The position numbers were made by a program, and so were the translations under genes. 64,000 nt of DNA from Fidelibacterota bacterium (GTDB lineage Bacteria > Fidelibacterota > UBA8477 > JABMPR01). A model generated the notes under the pieces. It ran no database searches. It had not been told where the DNA came from and was given only the letters and a program-made list of their open reading frames with translations. The stretch is taken from the NCBI GenBank assembly GCA_021734325.1, contig JAIPJF010000001.1, forward strand, positions 1 to 64,000, given 5' to 3'. Shown one piece after another: positions 16,819 through 24,083 of this stretch; the first letter of the stretch is position 1, and each line of letters opens with the position of its first letter.

Positions 16819-18698
16819 AGAACTCCCTCCTCTTATTGATGCTCATGATTTCCGCGCTTTCAGGCTTTGGACAGGATCAACAGGAATTCTCAACAGACCT
16901 CGCATGCGATGTCTGTCATTCGAGCGGTGATTGGACAAAAAATGCCGGTCAGGCATTTGAACACCTGAGCACCGGTTTTGAGCTTTTAGGTGCTCATCGG
17001 GATATTGAATGTAGTAGGTGTCACACTGGGTCGAACACGGTCGAAAGGCATGATTTCAGCCGTGTGATTGATGAATGCAGCAGCTGTCACGAAGACGTCC
17101 ACCGCGATCAGTGGGGTCAGGATTGTGAGCGTTGTCATGACTCTGATTCCTGGGTACTTCCCACAATATTCCAGAACCATGATCTTACACGTTTCCCGCT
17201 CCAGGGCGCCCATCAGAATCAGTCCTGCGAAGGCTGTCATATGAACAATCCAGGCAAAAAAGAGATTTTACCTCTGGACTGCTGGGGTTGTCATGAGAAA
17301 GACTATGTTGCTACCCGCAATCCGGATCATCTGGATAGTGGTTTCCCACGGTCGTGCGATGTCTGCCACTCCCAGAATGACTGGATGTCCCGGGTTGTGG
17401 ATCACGACAAGACGCGATTCCCCTTAAGGGGTGCACATATCCAGGTTGACTGTGAATCTTGCCATAGCACTGGCTATAGTATTTCCACAAGCTGTGAAAG
17501 TTGTCATCAGAGTACTTATTCAGGGACTCAAAATCCAAATCACCAAAATTATGGCTATCCAGAATATCTTTGCGAAGCTTGCCACAACTCCACCTCCTGG
17601 GAACCTTCGATCTTTACACACAACGTGATCTCTCTGGAATGTGCAAGCTGTCATGGCGTTGAATATTCCGCAACATCTGAGCCACCTCACGAATTGATGT
17701 CCATCCCCAACACCTGTGCAGACTGCCATACAAGTAATGCCTGGGTGCCCTCAGAGTTTGAACATTCTGAGCAAAATACAGGCTTTCCTCTTCAGGAGGC
17801 CCACACTGAGGTGATTTGTCAAGACTGTCATACAACCTGGGTAAGTGCCTCTGAACCAAGGACCTGTTATTACTCTAGCTGTCATTTGTCCGCATTTCAG
17901 GAAACGAATGATCCCGACCATGAACTATATGGATATCCAGGAAATTACTGTGAGAGTTGTCACTCACAGACAGCTTGGGATCCTGCAATTTTCAGTCACA
18001 ATCTGCCATCTATCGAATGTGTAACATGTCATCTGGTGAACTATTCAGCTACGGCGCAGCCTCCCCACGAGACAGTTACGTTTTCACAAAATTGTGCTGA
18101 GTGCCATTCCACTGCAACATGGGTTCCCTCTCAGTTTCCCCATGATTTACAGACAACAGGTTTTCTCCTTGAAGGTGCTCACCTTTCCACAGATTGCCAG
18201 CAATGTCATTCGACCTGGGAAAGTGTATCAGTGCCCCGGACCTGTGCCGACGCTTCCTGCCATCTGCCTGACTATCAGGCTACCATCAATCCCGATCACG
18301 AGGCAGTATCCTTTCCGCTGGATTGCACCGAATGCCATTCCTCAAATGCCTGGACACCGGCAACTTTTGATCATGATGGACTATTCTTTCCCATCTATAG
18401 TGGTAAACATAATAATGAATGGAATGAATGCTCACAGTGTCACATCAACTCAATGGATTACAGTGCCTTTACCTGTTTTGGTAGTGAATGCCACACAATG
18501 ACTCGAATGAACGACAAACATTGTGAGGGTAGCAGCTGTGAAAGCTGCAATGGTCTGACCTATCAGGCTAACCTCGTAACCCCTGATGATTGTTATAGTT
18601 GCCACCCAACAGGGGATGAAGATGATTGTAAGGGTTCTTCAGATAGTTTTTATCCACCGGATCGCTGGCTTAAACCGACTGAGAGTAATCAGAAATGA
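16815..18698 (+). CDS. Large multiheme cytochrome with 20 CXXCH and three CX4CH motifs
   Basis: The best start is GTG at 16815, overlapping the previous stop (GTGA) and giving a clean signal peptide (VKNSLLLLMLMISALSGFGQ); an upstream in-frame ATG at 16782 would bury it. The protein is then about 627 aa. I count 20 CXXCH motifs plus three CX4CH motifs (CYYSSCH, CADASCH, CFGSECH). A pentaheme block of about 126 residues is tandemly duplicated (17571-18323). The C-terminus has an unusual cysteine module, HCEGSSCESCNG followed by CYSCH, shared with the next gene. No outer-membrane lipobox is seen. Likely exported; surface exposure is an inference from the operon. Confidence 0.88.
   Translation: MKNSLLLLMLMISALSGFGQDQQEFSTDLACDVCHSSGDWTKNAGQAFEHLSTGFELLGAHRDIECSRCHTGSNTVERHDFSRVIDECSSCHEDVHRDQWGQDCERCHDSDSWVLPTIFQNHDLTRFPLQGAHQNQSCEGCHMNNPGKKEILPLDCWGCHEKDYVATRNPDHLDSGFPRSCDVCHSQNDWMSRVVDHDKTRFPLRGAHIQVDCESCHSTGYSISTSCESCHQSTYSGTQNPNHQNYGYPEYLCEACHNSTSWEPSIFTHNVISLECASCHGVEYSATSEPPHELMSIPNTCADCHTSNAWVPSEFEHSEQNTGFPLQEAHTEVICQDCHTTWVSASEPRTCYYSSCHLSAFQETNDPDHELYGYPGNYCESCHSQTAWDPAIFSHNLPSIECVTCHLVNYSATAQPPHETVTFSQNCAECHSTATWVPSQFPHDLQTTGFLLEGAHLSTDCQQCHSTWESVSVPRTCADASCHLPDYQATINPDHEAVSFPLDCTECHSSNAWTPATFDHDGLFFPIYSGKHNNEWNECSQCHINSMDYSAFTCFGSECHTMTRMNDKHCEGSSCESCNGLTYQANLVTPDDCYSCHPTGDEDDCKGSSDSFYPPDRWLKPTESNQK
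17571..18323 (+). repeat. Tandem duplication of a pentaheme unit inside a cytochrome
   Basis: Two consecutive units of 126 and 125 codons (17571-17948 and 17949-18323) share the same order of motifs. Each runs from CE(A/S)CH through three further CXXCH motifs to a CX4CH in a PRTC..SCHL context, and ends in a NPDH or DPDH segment. Shared stretches include EYSATSEPPHE versus NYSATAQPPHE and AWVPSEF versus TWVPSQF. This is an in-frame internal duplication seen directly in the translation. Confidence 0.8.
18366..18698 (+). repeat. C-terminal cysteine-rich module, copy 1
   Basis: This end of the 20+3-heme cytochrome matches the end of the following 9+1-heme protein (19262-19531). Shared order: FFPIY-x-G-x-H, CSxCH, DY, CFGSxCH (CX4CH), MN, HCEGxxCExCNG, TY, DDCYxCH, GD. 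The CExCN motif lacks the heme-ligand histidine. This copy then carries a tail of about 20 residues (PPDRWLKPTESNQK). Confidence 0.8.
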
Positions 18699-19531
18699 GA
18701 TTGACCAAGCTGCTGCTTCTTGTGATCATACTCACTGGTCAGATTTGGTCTCAAGAAACTGATGATCGAGCCTGTCAGAAGTGCCACCAATCAGGGACCT
18801 GGTTTCCCCTTTCCAGTTCGCCTGAATTCGACCATAATAGAGATACGGCATTTAATCTGGTAGATTCTCATGCTGATCTGCAGTGTTCACAGTGTCATAC
18901 TGGTCAGGGTATTGAAGAATTTCATAAGTTTTCTACAACGGGAAACGACTGTGCTGATTGTCATCAGGATATTCACGACAACTATTGGGGTGATCGTTGC
19001 GAGCAATGTCACACACCGGAGAGCTGGAACATGGGGCAGGCCTACCGACGCCATGATGAGACCCTCTTTCCCCTTGTCGCAGCTCATCATCGTTTGAGTT
19101 GCTATCTGTGTCATCGTTCGCCCAGATCATTACCCTCCCTGGACTGTCAGGTTTGTCACAGCACTGACTTCCTACCTGATCTAGCCTCCCATTCCGGGTT
19201 GGACGAGCGGGCTGACTGTGCCAATTGTCATGCGCCAACAAGCTGGAAGGATATACTTGCCATTAATCACGGGGTATTCTTTCCAATCTATAATGGCGTG
19301 CATCGAGGCCGCTGGAGTTCCTGCTCGACCTGCCATAATCAGGCTGGTGATTACCAAAGCTTCAGCTGTTTTGGCTCGGGATGTCACAGTATCTCGGGTA
19401 TGAATAGCGAGCATTGTGAAGGAGGCGGTTGCGAGCGCTGTAATGGTTTCACCTACCCCAGAACCGGTGTCGATTCAGATGATTGCTATTTTTGCCACTC
19501 AAGAGGAGATAAATCGACATGTGGGGACTGA
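18695..19531 (+). CDS. Ten-heme-type cytochrome (9 CXXCH + 1 CX4CH), paralogue of the upstream gene
   Basis: A 278-aa protein with a signal peptide (MRLTKLLLLVIILTGQIWSQ). It has nine CXXCH motifs and one CX4CH (CFGSGCH). Its N-terminal half repeats the FDH..F-x-L..H..CXXCH module. Its last 90 residues match the end of the preceding cytochrome, including HCEGGGCERCNG and DDCYFCH. It looks like a shortened paralogue made of the first and last parts of that protein. It overlaps the upstream gene by 4 bp (ATGA) and reaches 13 bp beyond the ATG at 19519 of the barrel gene. Probably exported; whether it is periplasmic or on the surface is not visible. Confidence 0.87.
   Translation: MRLTKLLLLVIILTGQIWSQETDDRACQKCHQSGTWFPLSSSPEFDHNRDTAFNLVDSHADLQCSQCHTGQGIEEFHKFSTTGNDCADCHQDIHDNYWGDRCEQCHTPESWNMGQAYRRHDETLFPLVAAHHRLSCYLCHRSPRSLPSLDCQVCHSTDFLPDLASHSGLDERADCANCHAPTSWKDILAINHGVFFPIYNGVHRGRWSSCSTCHNQAGDYQSFSCFGSGCHSISGMNSEHCEGGGCERCNGFTYPRTGVDSDDCYFCHSRGDKSTCGD
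19262..19531 (+). repeat. C-terminal cysteine-rich module, copy 2
   Basis: Second copy of the module described at 18366-18698, closing the 9+1-heme protein. It ends soon after DDCYFCH with a last cysteine two residues from the end (CGD). The two copies are clearly related at protein level, but the DNA is diverged, so the duplication is not recent. Confidence 0.8.
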
Positions 19532-19542
19532 GAGCAAGGACG

Positions 19543-21129
19543 ATGATTAAGGCATGTTTTATGGCAGGTCTGCACCTGTTTGTGGCTCAGGCTCTCATGG
19601 CCCAGGATTTTCTATCCGGCACGATAACATATATCAGCCAGGACAATGCTTTTAGCGATATGGGAAAAAAGGATGGTATCCTGGTTGGTGATACTGTCCG
19701 CGTACAAAGAGCTGATCTGGATTTAGGAACAGCAATTATCTCCCAGACCAGTGGATCCTCTTCTGCACTTGTGGTCCAGGATGGGATGGATATAAGCTGG
19801 CAGATAGGAGATCAGGTAATACTGACCAGACCCGTCATCAAGAATCTTTCCGAATCAGGTTCCCTTGAATTGGATAGCACACATATTTCAGCTACAATAA
19901 CCCAAGTTTTTTTAGATAGTAACGCCTACAGGGAAAGAGGCCAACGCTCCCTTGAAACGAGTCGTTTAGCTCCCAGATACAGTGGATATCTATCGGCTCG
20001 TATTGATGATCGTGGAGGGGATCCCCAGACCGAAGGTACGACATCGGGATTTCTTTACGGAAAATTCAAGATTCAGGATATGGGAATCAAATTTCTCAGT
20101 ACCAGCGTCTATTTTCGGGCCAGCGGCATATCTACAGAAAAATCCATCAGCTCAAATATTTACTCAATCATGTTTCAGTACAAGAACCCGAACAGCCATT
20201 TCGACTATCTCGGAGGCAGAATGTACCATCCCCAATTTTCAATGTTGGGAACTGTTGATGGCCTTGGTCTTACCTGGCTTTCCAAGCGACGAATGGTGTC
20301 CGCTCTTGCTGGATTAGAGGCACCCCTGTACGGCTCAATTTCAACCAGTCGGCGAAGTAAAATGGGCATTGTTGATTTGGAATATTTCGCCTGGGGAAAT
20401 ATCCAATTTGGGAATATCACTGAAATCCAGAATGGGGATCTGGCCCGCAATTATATCCTTCTGGGTTCAAGTTTGAAATTAAAGGGCGGTATCCGCATAC
20501 GAGGTTACTCAGAATATGATCTGGATCCTTTTGACCAAAGCAGCAGTCAAAGTACGATTTCCCTGACCCGCTTCAATGCATCAATGAATATGCGTATTTG
20601 GAAGTCATTATCTGGAAATTTCAGATACAATTATCGTGAAAATGTGCAAAGCCTTCTCGATACGGTGGATACTGAGCTCAATTTAACAGCGCGACATGCT
20701 CTAAGTGCCAACCTGAGCTGGATCTTCAAACCGGGAATGAGTATGTCGGCGCAGGCCTCCTATCGAAGTGATGCCAACGCAAGAAATATACAGATGTATG
20801 GGTTGACGATGAATTACGGCAATTTCACAGCCCGATCATTTTCGTTTAATGCAGGTCTCCTGGCCATGTTCTCATATGTAAGTGAAGGTGGTCGTGTTCA
20901 TGCTTCCTTGGGAAAGACCCTTCTTCCCTGGCTGGATATGGAACTATATGACGAATTATTCCTTTACAGGATTTTGGGTGAGACCTCTTTCAGAACACGT
21001 CATTTACCAGAAATATCAATGGCTTTCAAAGTCCCTGGTTTGAATCGATTGAAATTGCGCTCCAGATTTGAACAAGAGAACGGAGACCTGTTTTACCGTT
21101 TAAGCCTGAGTGCAACACGCCAGTTTTAG
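19543..21129 (+). CDS. Outer membrane beta-barrel protein of the cytochrome operon
   Basis: About 528 aa from the ATG at 19543, which has AAGGA just upstream and gives a signal peptide ending ALMAQ; an ATG at 19519 is the alternative and overlaps the previous gene by 13 bp. An N-terminal domain (about 25-115) has repeated short beta segments with GD turns (GDTVRV, GDQVILTRP). The rest alternates hydrophobic and polar residues like a barrel and ends with an aromatic residue (SATRQF), the usual outer-membrane insertion signal. No CXXCH is present. By position it is the candidate porin partner of the multiheme cytochromes, as MtrB is to MtrA. I see no clear sequence signature of MtrB, so this is inference. 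Confidence 0.7.
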   Translation: MIKACFMAGLHLFVAQALMAQDFLSGTITYISQDNAFSDMGKKDGILVGDTVRVQRADLDLGTAIISQTSGSSSALVVQDGMDISWQIGDQVILTRPVIKNLSESGSLELDSTHISATITQVFLDSNAYRERGQRSLETSRLAPRYSGYLSARIDDRGGDPQTEGTTSGFLYGKFKIQDMGIKFLSTSVYFRASGISTEKSISSNIYSIMFQYKNPNSHFDYLGGRMYHPQFSMLGTVDGLGLTWLSKRRMVSALAGLEAPLYGSISTSRRSKMGIVDLEYFAWGNIQFGNITEIQNGDLARNYILLGSSLKLKGGIRIRGYSEYDLDPFDQSSSQSTISLTRFNASMNMRIWKSLSGNFRYNYRENVQSLLDTVDTELNLTARHALSANLSWIFKPGMSMSAQASYRSDANARNIQMYGLTMNYGNFTARSFSFNAGLLAMFSYVSEGGRVHASLGKTLLPWLDMELYDELFLYRILGETSFRTRHLPEISMAFKVPGLNRLKLRSRFEQENGDLFYRLSLSATRQF

Positions 21130-21441
21130 GGCTCGAATCTTTCGGGAATCCTTGTCTGTTTCAATTCTGGGCATCAATCTGGGATCGAATTTATATTCAT
21201 CTTAGCAAATTAATCTTTTTTCAAATACTGCGTCTGGCCTCAATTTTGCAAAGATAAATAAAGTCAAAATAGCAGAAGACCTTTCATCATATCCGAAAAG
21301 AGATATATTCAAAGGTTCATTCTGAGACTAGAAAAAGACCAACCTCAACATTACTTTTGGAGAGGAACTTTTTTGTTATCTTCAGGTCAAGACAAGAGTA
21401 TATGTGCAGCTAGCTCTGCATAGCAACCACAAGGAGGGGAA
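21130..21441. promoter_or_regulatory. Non-coding gap before the second cytochrome group
   Basis: This 312-bp AT-rich region separates the barrel gene from the c554-like gene and holds no ORF of note. It contains an inverted repeat TGCAG-CTAGCT-CTGCA (about 21406-21421) and, next to the downstream start, a strong ribosome binding site AAGGAGGGG (21431-21439). A promoter is expected here, but I cannot place its boxes. Confidence 0.4.
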
Positions 21442-22032
21442 ATGCGAATCATCTTAATGGCACTCGTAGTGCTGGTTACAGGTAGTTTTGCAGGCGATTT
21501 TGATTACATAGGAAGCAGTAAATGTAAAGCATGCCATAAAAAGGCTGCCGATGGCGAACAATATCAAAAATGGGAAGCGGGCCCGCATGCCGGAGCTTAT
21601 GAGACCCTGAAAAGTGAAGAATCAGCCAAAATCGCTAAAGGAAAAGGACTAAAAGTCCCTGCTTATGAAGCACCGGAATGTTTGAAGTGTCACACCACTG
21701 GTTTTGGGGAGGGTGGATTTGAGGTCAAGGGTGCTGATTTCTGGAGCGCAGTTACAGAAAAAGGTGAACCTACAAAAGAAGTTAAGTTTATGACCAGTCT
21801 TGCTGGCGTAGGCTGTGAATCCTGTCATGGCGCCGGGAGTGAGTATAAATCCAAAAAAACCATGGAAGGCGTTTTTAGCGGAAGCATCGATGCAGCTTCT
21901 GTGGGTCTTCTAGCTCCCGATGAAAAGCTCTGCAAAACCTGTCATAATGCTGAGAGTCCAACCTACAAGGTTTTTGTATTCGCTGAAAAATCAAAGAAAA
22001 TTGCCCATCCCTATCCTGCTGGGAAAAGATAG
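21442..22032 (+). CDS. Tetraheme cytochrome c, c554-like
   Basis: A 196-aa protein with a signal peptide (residues 1-17, ending SFAG) and four CXXCH motifs: CKACH, CLKCH, CESCH and CKTCH. The order YIGSSKCKACHKK, PECLKCHTTGFGEGG, GVGCESCHGAG and LCKTCHN matches the cytochrome c554 family, named for the hydroxylamine oxidoreductase partner but widespread in anaerobes without that pathway. A strong ribosome binding site precedes the ATG. It is probably a mobile periplasmic electron carrier. It is followed at 9 bp by another cytochrome. Confidence 0.88.
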   Translation: MRIILMALVVLVTGSFAGDFDYIGSSKCKACHKKAADGEQYQKWEAGPHAGAYETLKSEESAKIAKGKGLKVPAYEAPECLKCHTTGFGEGGFEVKGADFWSAVTEKGEPTKEVKFMTSLAGVGCESCHGAGSEYKSKKTMEGVFSGSIDAASVGLLAPDEKLCKTCHNAESPTYKVFVFAEKSKKIAHPYPAGKR

Positions 22033-22041
22033 GCAGCCTAT

Positions 22042-22899
22042 TTGATCAAGATTCATATTTTACGTTTTATCAAAGGGAGCCGACTCATCATCTGCTCCCT
22101 TTTTCTCGTTCCTACCCTATCTGCTCAGCAATTCACTTTCCCGGAGAGGCCCAATCCCCATGGTGGGGATGATTGTAGTGCCTGTCACTCAACTAATGGG
22201 AAACCATCGAAGACAAATTTCCAAATCGCATCTTGTTCGACCTGTCACTCCGCCGATGCTGTAAATTCGCATATTCATCCATTGTATCATCTGAATCCTG
22301 CATCAGAAATAATCAGCATGCCGGAAAATTTTAAGCTGGATGCTTCTGGAAATGCCAGTTGTTTAACCTGCCACGAGATTCGCTGTAAGGTCGATAGAGC
22401 AAATCGCACATTTTTAAGGGATGGTCCCTACAGTCAGGAATTGGATTTTTGCTATAAGTGCCATGACCGGGAACTGTATGCCAGAACCAATCCGCATAAT
22501 CAGTTGCTGGAAGATGGCTCAATCGATTCAGATGTCTGCCTGTATTGTCACCTTAAAAAGCCGACGCCGGAAGATCATCCGCTGATATCAAGACAGATGC
22601 ACCTGGGGATTAATGAGACCTGCAACAAGTGTCATGCCTTGCATCGACATGAGAATGAACATCAGGGCGTGAATGTTGTGACTTCCAAGAAAACTTCTCT
22701 CCGACATATCAAACGGTCAGAGAAACGTCTGAATATCAAATTGCCTCTCTCTGAGAATAATGAGATCCAATGCAATACCTGTCACTACATTCATGGATCC
22801 TTTGGTATTGATCAGGTCCACTACGGAAGCAGTGGCGAGAATGAACACTATTTGAGGGTACCCAACGAGAAGTTATGCTACGCCTGTCATGAGCTCTAG
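22042..22899 (+). CDS. Octaheme c-type cytochrome
   Basis: A 285-aa protein with a TTG start; the signal segment IICSLFLVPTLSAQ supports it, as the first in-frame ATG lies after two heme motifs. It has eight CXXCH motifs: CSACH, CSTCH, CLTCH, CYKCH, CLYCH, CNKCH, CNTCH and CYACH. The spacing resembles the cytochrome c3/c7 and 'doubled CXXCH' type of proteins rather than nitrite or hydroxylamine enzymes. No catalytic Lys or Tyr motif was seen. It probably shares a transcript with the c554-like gene. It converges on the 12-heme gene with a 38-bp gap and no obvious terminator. Confidence 0.82.
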   Translation: MIKIHILRFIKGSRLIICSLFLVPTLSAQQFTFPERPNPHGGDDCSACHSTNGKPSKTNFQIASCSTCHSADAVNSHIHPLYHLNPASEIISMPENFKLDASGNASCLTCHEIRCKVDRANRTFLRDGPYSQELDFCYKCHDRELYARTNPHNQLLEDGSIDSDVCLYCHLKKPTPEDHPLISRQMHLGINETCNKCHALHRHENEHQGVNVVTSKKTSLRHIKRSEKRLNIKLPLSENNEIQCNTCHYIHGSFGIDQVHYGSSGENEHYLRVPNEKLCYACHEL

Positions 22900-22937
22900 T
22901 CCCAGACTACCAACCCTATAAGCACCTAGCAAAGCAA

Positions 22938-23954
22938 CTATTCCAGATATTCTCCAGGCAAATCATCTGGGAAACGATAATCGTCATCATGACACTCGAC
23001 GCACTGTGGCGTTGCATCGAATTTATTGTCGATGTGACACTCATAACAGTCAAGCTCCTGGTGGTCTTCATACAAGACCAGACCAGTAGCTGCATGATCG
23101 AACTCACCTAATACAAAATTGGAATGACAGTTGGTGCATGTTTTATCTAGTCGCTCAACCCTTTCCTGCCCTACGTGGCAGGATTCACATTTATTCTTTG
23201 CGTGAAATGGTTTGAGGGTAAAGCCAGTCATACTATGTGAGAAGCCCTTTGAAGGAGCTGATTTATGGCAGAACGAGCACCCATCCTCATCCTCTGTCTC
23301 ATGACAGGATTCGCAGGGGACGTGAAATTCTTTCAATTCAGCGATTGTATTCATGGGAGTGTCTGAATAGCTATGACATTTTGAACAGCGCTCATCATGA
23401 TGACAGGCACTGCACTCGATGCGGAAAAGGTTTACATGTTCCTTGTGATGAAATGTGACCATTGGTTCGTCTGCATCAGGTGTTTCAAATGTAAGCACCT
23501 CAGGTCCTGAAAGTCTTGGTGAATGATACTTAAATTCAGGTTTTTCAGGTTTGGCCTGGCCGCTTACGGTATGGCAGGTGCTGCAGATGCTTACTTTCGG
23601 TTCATTTTCACGATGACAGGTCATACATTTGCGATGATAAGCACCATTCAGGGTTGGTTGACCTTCATCGGTTTCATTTGGATTATTTGAATGGCAATCA
23701 GAGCAGGGTGAGAAATCCCCATCTTCAAAATCATGGTGACAGGTTTCACAACCTGTTCCCATCTCAGACATGTGGGCATGGGTATCATGGGAAAATTCAA
23801 CCGGGTAAAAGATATTTGCCAGAGATCCCAGGATAACCGGCTTTGGTAAATCTGAATTGGATTCACTTTGCAGAGCATAGAGTCCAATGGCCATCCCAAG
23901 TAGAACTAAAAGCAGGGTTAAAATATTCCGTATTCGCATCGAGTTGTTATCCAT
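22938..23954 (-). CDS. Membrane-anchored 12-heme c3-like cytochrome
   Basis: A 338-aa protein with an uncleaved-looking N-terminal helix (about 10-28) and 12 CXXCH motifs by my count. The N-terminal part, YPVEFSHDTHAHMS followed by GCETCHHDF, is of the class III (c3) type with paired histidines before the heme. Later blocks such as FSHSMTGFTLKPFHAKNKCESCH resemble the F-x-L-x-x-H-CXXCH module of the 13-19.5 kb cytochromes. It is transcribed towards the octaheme gene. Likely a periplasm-facing electron carrier fixed to the inner membrane. Confidence 0.85.
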   Translation of the reverse strand: MDNNSMRIRNILTLLLVLLGMAIGLYALQSESNSDLPKPVILGSLANIFYPVEFSHDTHAHMSEMGTGCETCHHDFEDGDFSPCSDCHSNNPNETDEGQPTLNGAYHRKCMTCHRENEPKVSICSTCHTVSGQAKPEKPEFKYHSPRLSGPEVLTFETPDADEPMVTFHHKEHVNLFRIECSACHHDERCSKCHSYSDTPMNTIAELKEFHVPCESCHETEDEDGCSFCHKSAPSKGFSHSMTGFTLKPFHAKNKCESCHVGQERVERLDKTCTNCHSNFVLGEFDHAATGLVLYEDHQELDCYECHIDNKFDATPQCVECHDDDYRFPDDLPGEYLE

Positions 23955-24083
23955 CTTAGATTTAGATTTAATAATTAATTAGCCTAAACTATCAAATATA
24001 GTGCCATAGTTAAAGACTTTACAATTGTCATTTATCACCATTCACATGCCGATCAGTCCAATATCGCTTTGATTCAGGTAATG

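Noticed and set aside
15187-19531. CRISPR-like or tandem DNA repeats in the cytochrome genes
   Set aside because: The periodic TGTCA/TGCCA pattern comes from CXXCH codons, and the repeats are at protein level only.
15187-23954. A nitrite, hydroxylamine or tetrathionate reductase among the cytochromes
   Set aside because: No CXXCK motif or other catalytic heme signature was seen; the proteins look like carriers.
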